64,000 nt of DNA from Isoetes taiwanensis (lineage: Eukaryota; Streptophyta; Lycopodiopsida; Isoetales; Isoetaceae), in the NCBI GenBank assembly GCA_021234155.1, contig JAJEKV010000003.1:26270233-26334232 (forward strand). The letters are read 5' to 3'. The position numbers and the translations under genes are program-made. Position 1 is the first letter of the stretch. Each line of letters begins with the position of its first letter. The notes below the pieces were generated by a model. That model had not been told where the DNA came from and made no database searches. It was given only the letters and a program-made list of their open reading frames with translations. Positions 1-14,300 of this stretch are shown here, one piece after another.

Positions 1-1935
1 AAGGAGGATGGCAAGAAGAAGTTCGATGACAAGGCAAGAGTTTGTACAATGATTAGCTATAGTTTGAGGGTTTAAGGCTTATAGGTTATGGGACCCTGGT
101 AAGAGGAGGAAATATTTGAGTTTCCACTTAAATGGCAGTAAGGCGAAGCATCAGATCAAAACAGACCTGTTACACCTCAATGTCAATCAAGAATTTGGCC
201 CGATAAAGTGCTTACCTATGAAAGAAGAGCTGGTAAGGAAGTAACAAAAGAAGACGTTGGTAAAAAACCAACAGCAAAATCTGATGCAACTCAGCTGAAA
301 GCAAAATCAGCTACTACTACTCGTGGCACCTTGGGCACAAAGGCCATTTACAAGAAGTCAAGGCAATATTGAGTCCAAAACAAGTGCAGCATCTCATCGA
401 TGCAATTTTGCCAATATTTGTGAACCCATTTCGTTTGAAGATGCTAGACATTCTAAGGAATGGAAGGACACAATGGATGAGTATAAATCCATACTATTGG
501 TTCCTAGACCAAAGGATAGAAATGTCATTGGATGTAAATAGATTTATAAGCTAAAGTATAATGCCAGTGGGAGCTAAAGTATAATGCCAATGAAACTTTT
601 CAAAGGCACGAAGCCAGGCTGGTGGCAAAACGTTCCGCCCAAAAAGGAGGGGAAAATTAATTAGACACTTTTGCTTCGGTAGCCAAAATGGAAACATTGA
701 GGTTAGCCATATCACTTGTAGCTCAATTTGGATGGAAGTTGTATCAACTTGATGTGAAAAGTGCTTTCTTGAATGGAGAGCTCAAGGAGTTGGTCTATTT
801 GGAGCAACCACCCGGACAAGCATGAAGTTAACGATTTTGTTTGCAAATTGAACAAAGCATTATATGGGCTGAAACAGTCATCTAGAGCTTGGTATCTCAA
901 GCTTGATAGGTACTTGCTGAGCAAAAACTTTGTACGGAGCAGTGCGGATTCTAGTCTCTATATTAAGCATGATGGTGATAACATTACTTTGATTGTAGTA
1001 TATGTAGATGACCTGTTCTCTAAAATTGATTCAACATGAGATAAAGCAATTTGGAGAGTTGTCTGACATGACAAATCTTGGAGAGTTACATTACTTCTTG
1101 GGCATTGAAGTGCAAAAGACTGCCAATGGAATCTTATTCTATTAGAAGAAGTATGCAGCAAATAAAAAGGAAATTTCGTATGGAGACTGCTAAACCAGCT
1201 TCTACGCCAATGGAGGTTGGCATTAAACTTTCTGCTCATGAAAAAAGTACAAAATTATGCGATGCAACATTCTGCAGGGCATTAATAGGTCACAAGACCA
1301 GATATCTCATTTGCTGTAGGAGTATTGAGTAGATTTTTGGCTAATCCTACTCAAAACACATTGGATTGCTGCTAAGAGAGTGCTGAGATACATCAAGGGA
1401 ACACATGATTTTGGTATTCTGTATGAATCAAATGGTCAGCTTGATGTAGTTGGATACAGATTCTGATATGGCTGGTTGTGTGGACACAAGAAGATCCACA
1501 AGTGGTTATGCATTCTCAATTGGAAATGGTGCTGTAACTTGGAAAAGTAAGAGACAAAGCACAGTTGCAATTAATACTGCTGAAGCAGAATATAAAGGTT
1601 GTAGCATTGCAGCATGTGAATCGGTCTGGATTCAGAAATTCATGGAAGAAATTGGGATCCATGACAGCAGACCCGCTTGCATTTTCACTGATAATATGAG
1701 CAGCATACGCATTGCAAACAATCCTGTTTTTCATGGCAGAACTAAGCACATTGAGACTACCTAACCTTTTGTACGAGAAAAAGTTGAGAATGGAGAAGTT
1801 GATATCCAATACTGTAGGTCAGAAGATCAAATTGCAGATATTTTCACAAGCCATTAGGAAAAGCCAAGTTTGAAGCTTTCAGGTTCGCCCTTGGCGTGAG
1901 GAAAGAGGAGTCTGGAATATCACATTAAGGGGGAG
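1..1935 (+). pseudogene. Ty1/Copia polyprotein remnant (late integrase, RT, RNase H)
   Basis: This is the 3' half of a Copia polyprotein in several frames. Around 1-110 the frame gives the post-integrase region (KARVCTMISYS and, shifted, YRLWDPGK). From about 400 to 1020 it gives reverse transcriptase: RPKDRNVIGCK, then KMETLRLAISLVAQFGW, YQLDVKSAFLNGEL, KALYGLKQSSRAWY and VVYVDDL. From 1170 to 1850 it gives the linker and RNase H: STSGYAFSIGN, VTWKSKRQSTVA, AEAEY, GRTKHIET and EDQIADIF. Stops and frameshifts break it at least five times (for example near 540, 820, 1040, 1330 and 1450), so it is dead. The purine-rich stretch AAGGGGGAGTGTTA just before 1936 looks like the polypurine tract and LTR start. 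The 5' part is off the window. It lies in an intron of the flippase gene downstream, in the same orientation. Confidence 0.9.
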
Positions 1936-2221
1936 TGTTAGGAGGGTATAATGTGATATATGTTGGAGATGTTAAGTCATAAAGTGTAATTTAACATGTA
2001 ACTTAAGTGTAACAAGTTCCTTGCTCCTCCTTTGTTGCTTGTGCGTCTCCGCCTCTCTCCATTGTGTTTTGCGGTTCAGATCACCTTCTCCACTCAACAG
2101 TTTAGAGTTTAAGGAATACTTTGGACAAAAGATGTTTTCATGTTGTTGGGATTCATGCTCAACTTTAGTAGAATGTTGCGGATGTTCATGCTTGCAAATG
2201 AACAATTTCACGAGCTATACA
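1936..2221 (+). mobile_element. Probable Copia 3' LTR, right end uncertain
   Basis: The segment follows directly after a polypurine-like stretch and begins TGTTAGGAGG, the usual 5'-TG start of an LTR. The right end is set at a plausible ...CA near 2221, but the matching 5' LTR is outside the window, so neither the length nor a target duplication can be confirmed. No coding capacity is seen. Confidence 0.45.
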
Positions 2222-2381
2222 GGCATTGGGGGTCATACTGTCATCATTGTAAGAATATATATCATTTTGTCATATAAAGTATGTATTTACTCAAAAAATG
2301 AAATGCCTTCCAAATATGCATGGATTTACAGGAAATGGATATTTTAGCCAACCTTAATGGCTCTGCAAATTGCTTTTACAG

Positions 2382-5300
2382 GTTTATGATACTTCTGAAC
2401 CAGCTTATACCAATATCTCTATACGTCACACTGGAATTTGTGAAGGTGCTACAGTGTTACTTTCTGAATAGAGACATTCAAATGTTTCATGAACTAACAA
2501 ATACACCTGCTCAAGCACGCACAACATATCTCAATGAAGAGCTTGGCCAAGTATGACATATCACATTTATGCTAATTAATATTCAACATGGAATTAAGGT
2601 TCTCACAATTATAAAATTTTTGTCTCCAGCAATTTGTTATAGTGCTAAATGTCAACAATGATTTATCCGAGTAAAAATATCTCTTTGTTTTCTTGTTGTG
2701 TAGCGTGGCCTTCCTTTTTAAGAATCTAACCATACAATGGATACTTTTCCATCGCCTACAAGACTACTACCATATTTCATTTATACCAGTTCAATAGTGG
2801 AACCCTCTAGATTTTTTGCATCGCTAGCTGGAAAAGTGTTTCTAGAAGCTTGATGCATTGATGCAACTTTAATGTCTGGAAGGAGGTGGATATAGAAGGA
2901 TAAAGGTCTTCCTTCAGCGGGGTGAGAAGTAAAGGAAAAAGAGAGACTGGGAGGAGGGTTCATGTATATATATAGAAGTCTTCAGGCGCAAGGGAGATCC
3001 GTACTTGCTTAGAACCACTCAGCATACTTGACGAGGCTTGCTACCTCCCCCCTTTAGATTGCAACTGCCCAGTAATCTTACATTTTGCTAACAGAGCACA
3101 GGGTGGCGATCATGAGTAAAGCATAGTCCTTGGGTGCTTATTAGAATTGATGTTTAATGAACCAGTGGGAGATTGAATTATTGGAAAGTTTGATTGAGTT
3201 GGATGGAGTTTAAAGAAAAGAAAGAAAGAAAGATTATATGAACATCTATGAGAGGCCATTTTGGTCTATGAGACCAAATATACACCAATCATGTTCAGCT
3301 AGGGACGCATTTGCAGCCTCCTGTAGATGTTCCATAAAAATGAAAAAAAGAAATACTAAAATGATTAAATCATAAAACTTTTGTCTTCTTCTTGGTCATT
3401 GGCTCAAAGTATGAAGTGATGTCAGACTTGTTGCCTTTTTTAAAGGACTGCTTATGTTTTTCCTTTACTGTCCGCTTTCTTCTTCTAGACACTTTCATGG
3501 TTGCATTTTTTGAGATTGGATGAGATGGTCCAGAAAGAGGACATAACTTCCGTTTGTTAACCTCCAATGAGAAAGAGAGAGATCTGCCTTTGTGTAGGGT
3601 CATTCCCGTACCGCTCTTCCCCCAGCCTGCTCCTTCAACAGATTTCTTCTATGCAGAGTCATTTAGTGAAGAAAAAGAACTATGCATTTCTGGTCCTCAT
3701 GTCTGATCAGTTAAGGGGGTAGGAGGTAGGTTCCCAAGACAGGAAATGAAATTTGCCCCGTATTTCATAATAGACTGGACTCGTAAAGATGAAATGTTTC
3801 GCAGACTCAACTACATTCATCTGGCACAATCTGCAGATCCTCTTCGAGCGCTCGACCTTGGGTCTACTCTCACGTCAGCCTCAATCTCAAGCTGATGAGA
3901 CGAGATCTTGAGCTGACCAAGAGCATGTCTCACTTTATGTATTAGGTGAATATTCAAATACCCTGGTCACTCGATGAAACCATCTTCACTGATCTCAAGG
4001 AAGTGATCTCTGTAAAATTGCATCTTGGCGGGAAGATCACTTGGAGCTACCCATGTCCTAAATCTGCATGAGATTTTCAGATCGTGCCATATGAGCTGAT
4101 TTATTTGTTTGAAGTCTCTTTTTATTTCAACTTCAATATTCTTAGGAGTTGGATGGAGTTTAAAGCAGTTTTCAACTTTTATTCTAACCTATTGAATGAG
4201 TATCGCAATTCTGTATAATATTGTTTGATTTGATTTGATTTATTATCATGCCGTTTCAGACCCTCGGCGTCCATAGGTAACCTTCCGTAGAACACATTAG
4301 AATACGTATGATCTTGTCTTTGCAAATATAATTATTGATTTAGGTCTATGGACTATACTTTTATATAAACTCTTATTATTTATTTCCCAAATTTTATAAG
4401 CAGGTGGAATACGTGTTATCAGACAAAACGGGCACGTTAACACAAAATGTGATGGCATTTGTCCGTTGCTCTATTGGGGGTGTCACTTATGGCAATTCGA
4501 GCTCCTGTAGTATTATCAAAGATGAATCTGTGCATACTGTTTATGAAGACCAGAGGATTCAACAGCTACTACAATGCACAGAAGAGAATTTTCTTACCGA
4601 TGCACAAGCTCAAAGATGTCATGCATTCTTTTATCATCTTGCTATTTGTCATACGGTAGTGCCAGTGACTTCTGGAGGCGCAGTGGGCAATATTAAGTAT
4701 CAAGCAACTTCTCCAGATGAGGAAGCTCTTGTACAAGTAATTAAACATTCTGATTTTACACACTTAATATAAGTCTTCTATTTTTCTAAATGGAAACACA
4801 CATTCTTAAGTTGTATGCAGGGTGCTGCATTATGTGGTTATCAACTCATTGAAAGGGAACCAGACGAGATTGCCATTGACACCAAGGTTATGCCTTATTC
4901 CTGATTTTGTTTTTGAAACCAGAAACTGATTTTTTGGGATGTATTGTTAAATGTGGAGAGAAGCAGTTACGTCAACGTATGTTTAAACAATGGTTATAAT
5001 TACACATTTGCTTCATCTCTTTAGAATTGTGCAAACGAAGAAGATGGTGCCGAATCTTCTGAAATTTGAGCATTCTTTCTCATGTGAAGCCTGCAATTCA
5101 GATTCCCGTTCCTATCTCGCGGAGATTGAAGATACTTCCGTTTGTTCTGTCGATCCAAATATTATCTTAGCTTCACTAATGATCATAGAACAATTACACG
5201 GATATACTTGTAGAAGAACAAATCAGCAAATTCAAGTAGTCTTTTTGGCCTTCTTAACCATCTCTTTGAATAAATCGGATTTTCATTTTTTTAGTACAGT

Positions 5301-8300
5301 CCATGTCTGATGGTGACGTCAAATTGGATGCAAGAAAGAGTTGCAGTATTTGCTTATTTAGCTGGTTCTCTCTGTTGATCTTGAAGAAAAATAAGTGTTG
5401 AAAGTGTGAGAGGAGAATGAAAGGACGCTCAAGTCTGGAAACTAAAGTGAACAAAAACGTGAAATGACATGTGACTGAGGATGTCATGTGATGCCATGGC
5501 GCTTCAATGTAGTTACACATTATGAACTTTGCTCTTTAGGATGTTCGTTTATGCCTATCAAATCCCGCTTGAGCCGCTTGGGGGATCTAAGTTTGTAAAG
5601 GTTCCTTACTTATAGCCCCCTTAACTTGAGGCATATTGTGAGGTCTCTACCAAATACTCTTGCTTCCGTCGGGCAAAATTGTCGCTATGTTCATTTTATA
5701 GGAAGTCTAGTTCCTAGCGACATCACCAGGGCATTCATTACATGCCGCATGGATTTCTCGGTATTCTAGGATTTGTGGAAAAAAATATTTCTAGAACCAC
5801 CAAGCATTTATCCCAACCACCACCAGAAGAGGATGAAAGCCCCACAAGCACATTCCAGATAGAAGTTCTACCATAGACAGAAGTTCTACCATGTTAGGGA
5901 TCATCACTGAAGATAGAATCCCAAGCCACACCAGAAGACAGTCTATTCGGTGAATGGGAGGTCACACATTTCTTCCAGCCAAAGCATCCATCACAAGTGT
6001 TTTTCAAGAGACATCAAAAGCATTCCAAAGATGACACGTAGTCGAGGGCATAGATGCAGATTTTCTTTGCTTATCCCATTAGTCAGCTGAGTCCTTGCTC
6101 TCGTGTCATGCCTAGACCTATAGACTCATTTCCTCTTCCTCTATGGCCTCGGCTGCTTGAACTTGTTTGGTTTGCATGTTTGGTTTGCAGCAAACATGCA
6201 ATGTGCAGTTTCTAAATGGCTACTTTGAGTTTCATTTACAAAGATGCTCTTGAAGCATCATTAAAAGCGGCTGAATACTGAGCTGTGCTATCTTAAAGCT
6301 CGAGCAAAAAAGTCTTCATGCTCTGGAGCTTCCATATAAGGGTAAAAGCATTTCTGATGGATGCAACTGACTCTTGATTTTCTAAATTGCGGCCACAAAC
6401 ATCATAATCTCACCATAATTTCTCAGTTTTAGATTGAAAATTTTAATTCCGGAGAGTCTGTCAAGGATAATTTTCAGTTTCTTCCATGTTAAGTTTCCAT
6501 TCTAATAATGCCGGGTGTATAGATCTGAAGATTATTGTAGGTGTAGAATATTGTCACATATATGGTTTCAGGGAGAGTGCTAGAATATGTAGAATCCATA
6601 GATGCAAAATTGTCGCATACATGTATGTATATATGCTCATGTATATATGCTGATGTGGCATGTGCCTATTTATTCTGTAACCTATTATTTAACAATGGAA
6701 CAGTTCATCCCATTTCTCTCTGCTCTGGTGTCTTCTAACAGGCTGGAAGCATTCAAGCAAGGGATTCTTGATTTTCTAAGCTGATGTAATAGGCTTATAT
6801 GGGATACATCTAACATGCGGTCTAATATGGCAGTGTTACTAGCAGGTTAATTTTAGCATGCCCCTTCATGATATTTCGCCTTCATGCACATATATGTCAT
6901 GTCAGTTTATTACTAGGGTTTCTGTGACTACTATATGTATTGCATGAGCTTCTATCATATGTTTCTACCTTAAAGTTTAGATTATATCTTTATTTTGTGC
7001 AGCGTCTATCATTTGTTTCTACCTTAAAGATTAATTTATATCTTTAGCCATTTATAACTTGTTCGAGTGCCTTGAAGCGAGATAATTAATTTTGACTCTG
7101 TTTTGCACTTCAGGTCTCTGGATTGGAGAAACAAGAGATCTTGGCTGTCCTTGAATTTACAAGTGAGAGAAAGCGAATGAGCATAATCTGTAAAGATTCA
7201 AGGGACAGGTTCTCACATCCTGTAGATTTTTTCTTTTTCTAAAAATGACCATAAATTGTGTTTACAAGTCTAACCCTTTTTAAGTACTTTTACAGGATAA
7301 AATTATACTGCAAAGGTGCTGATTCAGTTATACTAAAGAGGATATCACTCGAACAGAGCCATTTTGTTGAAGCTACAGTGAAGCATCTGGAAGAATTTGC
7401 TCATGCTGGTTACCGTACATTATGTCTAGCTGAACGAGAGGTTTTCTACTGTTCCTCAAATTTTTGCTTTGTCAGACATGGAAATCAGAATGCATCTACC
7501 TAGTTAGGAAAGTAAAATCCCTACATAACAAGCATAACTGCAAAATCATGATGTTATCATTCTTCCTTAGGTAGGATTTGATGAGTTTGAGAAATGGGCC
7601 GCTCGTTTTCGAATTGCTAGCATATCTCTAGAGGATAGGGAGGAGAAGTTGGCGGAAGTGGCTGACTCAATCGAACGTGAACTGGTATAATGGGTCTTTT
7701 GGTGCTAGATTTTGTGGACAAATTGTTTTTATATTTCTGTCGATATCTTTCTCATCATAAACAGAATAATGGCAGGTTTTATTAGGGGCCACAGCTGTTG
7801 AGGACAAGTTGCAAGACGGCGTGCCTGAGACTATAACACTCCTAGCACAAGCAGGAATCAAAGTTTGGGTAAGTTCATGTCATTACAAGATCATCTTCAA
7901 TTTGTGAGGTTATGCAACCAAACATCACGTTCTCTAAACAGCTTGTGTATGTTTTTGGAAACAATAATCATCTTAAAATTATGCTTGAGAATAGTAAGAG
8001 AAGTGGAATGTCATGCAAAAAGGACGCAGTAGTGAAGTTGGCAATGACGGTAAAAGCACTCACATGAGCAAATTGACAAATATTTATAATGGGAAGGCCG
8101 TATATATCATCCAGGATGAATCCGGACACCGTTATCAGCCACAAAGAACTGCACAGTTTGAAGCCCAAAAATCAACTGTTTTTACCCATTTTTAATCGAT
8201 TCGGCTTTGTTTCGCCTCAAATCTCTTCCTCTCTTCATCAATCTAGCATAAAAGGGATACAAAGCGATTGATATGCTTTTAAAGCGGATCAAACCACACA

Positions 8301-11300
8301 TGGAGCAGCACGAGCCATCCAATCCAATCAAGATTTTTGCCCTGTGGCGCAATTCTACGCCTGGTTTTTTGTCCGGATTAATTACTTTTTGTAGTTGCAC
8401 CGGAACGTGTTTCTATGCTTCTGGAACAAAATGGAACAAACAGCGGAACGAAACAAGTGTTGGAACAGCATCCGAAACAAAATTAAAAACTACTAACATT
8501 TTGACAATCGTAGTCTTATAAAACTTTTGGGAGCCGATTACCCTACCGTTGGGTTAGCAACCCTGAGAATGAAATAATAGAGTATACTATACTGGAAGAA
8601 TGGATGAAAAGAAATAAATGAATCTTGAGAATATGAATCAGAGTAAGCCAAGTTGAGAGAATGAATAAAGAAATTCTTGATGTAGGCTTTCTTTTTCTTT
8701 TTTTTTTATTAATTACTTCAGGATTTACGATTTTCTATATTTTTATTCTTATTCCGTGGAAAGGAAAAGAATCGCCAAAATTAGCAAATAGGAGCTCATC
8801 TAGCTCAGGTACAATACTAGCAGCCATTCAAAATTGTTCAACATAAAAAAAAGAGTACATTTGGCCGCCATTTTCCTATAATTATAACAGATAGGAACTG
8901 ATCTAGCTTAGGTACAAGTTCAGATCTGGTCGACCTCACAAAAGATTATATAAGGCAGCATACCTTCGTATAATTGTAGTAGATAGTACATAAAACTAAA
9001 GAACACATCGTTTAGAACTAGATCATTCCTCATTTTCGTCTATACCAGATTCTTCGTCTTCTTCATCTTCATCTGTAATCCACCTCATCTGCCGTAAGAG
9101 GTCTGGGAAGAAGAAGAATGGATATAAGAGGAGCATCGTATCTGCATGGGCAAACACATGCAAAACGCGTGAAAAATGAACGTGGAAAAAAACATTTTTG
9201 TTCTTGGAAAACGTTGCGCTCACGTAGGTCGAGATTCCATTCCGATACATGATCCGTTTTGATCCGATCTGTTTTGTTCCTATGTTCCAGTGCAACCATG
9301 CTTTTTGTCCAGATTAACCACCTACCACCTGGCTGATATCGGATGTCCGGATTAACCATCTTCGCTGATATCAGATGTCCGGATTAACCACCCTGGCTGA
9401 TATCGGATGTCTGGATTAACCACCCTCTTGTGTCTGGATTAACCACATTCCGGACTAATGGCATATTGCTAAGAACAAAATCATAGAATTCAAGTTGTTT
9501 AGTGAAGTGCACATATGTGTTGATGTGATAGTTAATGTTTCCAATTTGAGTAAAGGTTTGCAGCTCGGATTTGTTGAAGTGTAACTATCATTTATATCCT
9601 TAACATTTATACTTCAAGATTCTTTCTCTCGGGATAAAAGAAACTGATGTAGCAGCGTTCAGGTTCTTACAGGTGATAAGTTGGAGACGGCAGTATCCAT
9701 TGGTCTAGCTAGTAACTTGCTAGTTGATTCGATGCATCTTTTTCTCCTATCTGAAAGTTGTTATAATTCGGTTCCACAAATGTTGCTCAATATGGTTGAT
9801 GAGGCAGAAAAGCGAGCAGTAGCTGCAGGTAATGTTTCCTTTTAACTTTATTGTTGGCTATGAATTAGGCATTCACGTGATAAGGAGTAACATGTAAGTG
9901 GGGATGCATCTATGCCTATAGGAAATATGTCATGATATGCGTGCAGAGGGTCCCGTTACTATGAATGAAATTTGCTCAAGTCAGTGTGAAATTGCCATAA
10001 CCCCTAAATATATGCATGGAAATGCTCCTCCAGAAAAGTTGTGGAAGAACTTCACGAAATCTTGCATTCTTTTGCAAATTTTTGAAGGAGGAAGCGATCT
10101 TTACACAAGATCTAATTCTTTGTTACAGGATTTTGTATACTTTTTTGACACACTTCTTGGTCTCAACTAACCCAGTCTTCAATGGATACAATTATAACAA
10201 CTGGAGTTTATGGTCTGGACGTACTTTAAGCTGATAAAAAGAAAGATTGGGATTAATGAAACTAGATTTTAGTTTCATTGTTAGTCTCCACTTTATGAAG
10301 TGTCTAGAATATCTAAAGTGGTCACTAAGAATGTAACCATATTTTAGTCCTTAAGGAAGTTACCCATTATGACCATGGGTGCTCAGTATATCAATCATAT
10401 TTATACTTCTTATTGTTATCATCTTCAAGTCGCTGTTGGTTGGTCGAGTCACTTTTGGTTGGTCGTCGACTATTTGCCGTAGCTTTTTATTTTTATGTGA
10501 TGTATCAAGCTTGTTATTGGATTTCTCTTCTTTTAGTCTTACTGCTTCTCATTACTAGTGCATAATTGTAGCCACTTTGGTTGGTTTAGCAAATTCGTAT
10601 TACAAGAGACTTGCCAGTGTAGCGGGCATTTAAAATAATTTGGACATAATTGTAAGCCTCCATTATAAGAATACTTCTAAGGTTACTAAACCTCCATGTC
10701 CTGAAATGTAGGTACATCAGAGTCAGACATGGCAGTTGTCATAGAGGGTGCTTCCTTGGCCAATGCACTGGAAGAGGACAACCGTTTAATGTTTTGGAAG
10801 TTGTCCCAATACTGTCGATCCATAATTTGTTGTCGTGTGAGCCCGCTTCAAAAAGCACAGGTAGGCATTCTAGGGCAACGTACTCGAATGCGTTCAATTA
10901 ATGTTCCTTCTGTTTTAGACTGGAATAGAATATAATAGTATTATTAAGCTCCATTAGATACCAGCATGTCTATGGGATGCACACACCACACTAACATTAC
11001 TTTATGGGTCTTGCCCCTATTCACTTCACATTGCATGTCTCATGAGACTCGAACCTGACACCTATACAGTGAAGCAAACAATTAACCCTCAATTTGAAGA
11101 GATTTGTTGGAATTTTTAAAAGGGAGGAGCTTGCCCTTGGAACTATTCTGAAAAGGAGAGAAGCCAAGGAATAACCCAAGAGGGAAACATGAACAATCTA
11201 TTTATTACATATATTACATGGACAATGCGCGCATGTTAGCATCGCCACTTTAAACCAACTCCCTTGTAATGTTTATGATTGATAATTGATAGTCCCTCAT

Positions 11301-14300
11301 GGTGGGAAGGTTCTTGGTTCAGATTGCTTTGTTAAATTCTTCTGTAACAACTGAAGTAAAATATGAGTTGATATCTTTTCTTCCTTGCCTTAGAAGAATC
11401 CTAAAGCACTAGCTTATTGATCTGGTACTGTTGCCAGTTACCTCTACATGCATCTTGCCCCTGGATCCTTGAGATGGAGACGGCCATGTTTCAGTTTGTT
11501 GCTTCTTGCATCATGACAGAGAAAAGTTATGTTTTCATAAACAAATTGCTTGAGTGAACACTTCTACAGAGAATAAAGGAGATCAACAAAAAGCTCTAGG
11601 CCACTCATCTTTCTTAACTATATATGGAGTCAATTTCGGTTAATACACTCTCTTGAAGGGTGCATGAAGGACAAGGAAAATGTAGTACTAATTGCTGGTG
11701 GCACAATTTCCATCGTAATGTTTAGCCCAGAACTATGTATCATGTATCAGGTCAGATTGGTAGCATTAGAAAGCTCTCCCTAGTTTGTGCTTGTTTGGTT
11801 AGATTATTGTAGATAGAATAACCAACTTTTGTATTAATTTAAATTTTGGTAGGGTTATGAGCCCTCCTACATTATTATAGTATTCGTAAATATTTGATTT
11901 TCGATATTGGACCCAATTTAGCTTGATTTGGTTGTGCCAATTTAGTTTAGTCTTGTTCAACGTGATTTAGCTTTGGAAAGATGGGTACGCGAAGTAAGAT
12001 GACCAACACGCAGAAGACTCGGCATCTCAACCCACTTCTTTCCTTATTGCAGTTAATATCAAGGGTGGAGAAGATTGTGAAGCATGTACTTTCCAGTGTA
12101 TCAACTACACTCCAAGAACAACTTGTATCTATTTTGAGGAGGGTATTTTCTGTGCAAGGTACATTGATGTCATTTCCAGCTACTGTGGTATGTCCTCCTG
12201 TTGTCAATATTTACACTGTGGCTTTAGACTCGCATGATGGAATACATAACTTTGAAGCTCAAATAGATCCGTTGAATAGAATGACATCCGCATGGGGGAA
12301 GGCCTAAAGATGAAGAGTTAGGCATCATGGTCATGTAAATTTGACGATATATTACGTGTAGATGTCGCATGTAGATTTCAAACTTTAGATAAGTAAGGCA
12401 CCGGGGTTTCTCCATTGAACCCCGGCCCTGGACTTGGAGCTCCAAGGGGGCCATTTTGGTAAGCAGCACTAGTGATGTGGGATGAACCGAAAGCCGGGTT
12501 TACGGTGCCTAAGTGCACGCTAACCTAGATCCCAGAAAAGGTGGTCATTGATTAAGACAGCAGGACAATGGTCATGGAAGTCGAAATCCGCTGAATGCGT
12601 GCACACTAAATCATGGTATCACAATTCTTGATGTTTGAACGTACATGACAACAATGTTCTCGAGCCCATATGTAGAAACGCAGAGTGATAACTTGCAAGA
12701 TGGTCTTCTACGAACAACTGCAAATGCATTTGGACAAGATATAAATACAAGGTCCTTGAATTTATGTATTGTGGACTTGCCCAAGCAGGATGGTTGCTCA
12801 AGTATTGATGTGGCGCATTACTTCTTCATGAATGCTTCACGAATGTCCTCATATACCAGATGAGGATGCTATCGAAGAAGATAGATTGCGTAGTGAACCA
12901 TGATCACCCACACCATCTATTGGTTCCCAGCGCGAGGTCCCACAAGTGTTTATCCCATATGCATCATTACATCCTGTAATCTCTTCAATTTTGTGAGAAC
13001 CATAAGCCCTCAAAAATACATTATTATAAGAACACATTTTTTTCTAGAGATTCTACATCTAGGGGGGCCCTCTTTAGCCAAATAATCATCACGAATGTCA
13101 CTTCCTAGAAGAAAGCTTATTGTTGGTTGCCAATAACTCTGTTTAAATTAGATTTCAAATGGTTTTGTAATAACCTTATATATAACATTAGCGAGTGCTA
13201 TGGTTCTCAAATCACCTAGAAGGACCATGAACATTCTAAGGTATAAATATTGTAAGAAAATGAATATTCATTTGGGCAAAATTGGAGCTCAATTGTAACC
13301 ATTCGTGTACAAGTTCAAGAGGATGAGATGCCAGTAAGCATCTACACCTTGGTAACTAAAACGTGACAGTATATATTGGTAACTATTTTTCATTGGGAGC
13401 AGTGGAGAACCTAGTATATACGTAAAGCATGGTGGTGCTGATATCATCTTGTTTGTGGCATATGTGATGACCTTATCATGAAAGTAGAGGTTCATAAAAT
13501 ACGACACAAAAACGAGCATTATTTATTAGAAGAATGTGCAGCAGAAATGCTGACATTTTTTCACATGGAAGGTGTTAAAACCAGCATGTATACTCATTAT
13601 AGGTTGGAGTTATTCTTTTGCACGTGGGGCCAAATGCAAAATTCTGTAATGTATTATATACACGGCATTAGGTAGTTCAAACTATCTTACCATAACCAGA
13701 CCAGATATTTTATGTGGACTGCTGCTAAAGGAGTGTTGAGGTACATCAAAGTGATGCATGATTTTGGGAGTTTTTGAATTCTGTACGAACCGATAGTTCA
13801 CTATTAATTAACTTGACTTTTTCATTTTTCCATCTTTTTTCTCAGGTTACTAATCTAGTGAAGGAAGCTGGGGCAGCCATAACTCTAGCCATTGGAGATG
13901 GTGCAAATGATGTTGGAATGATCAGGGCGGCACAAATAGGTGTTGGTATTAGTGGTCGTGAAGGCATTGCAGCAGCATCTGCAAGTGATTATGCAATTTC
14001 GCAATTCAAATATTTGGCACGGCTGCTACTTGTTCATGGAAGATGGTGAATATCTATTCTTATCATCATAAGAACAATTTTTTTGTGGTCTTAATACATG
14101 ATTAATATTGATTAATATTGATTATCATATAGAAAGCAACTAATTGATCTCTCTAAAAATTTGATGGATGGTGCTGCAGGTCACACAGAAGAAATATGAA
14201 CTTGATCATGTACATGTTTTATAAAAATATTGTTTATGTTATGGGGAACTTTTATTTGTCTTTTTACTCAGCCTTCTCTGCTCAAGCTAATTATCATCCA

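Noticed and set aside
2021-2347. 108-codon + strand frame upstream of the flippase exon as part of the gene
   Set aside because: It crosses the probable LTR, and the acceptor at 2381/2382 defines the exon start. No flippase residues lie before it.
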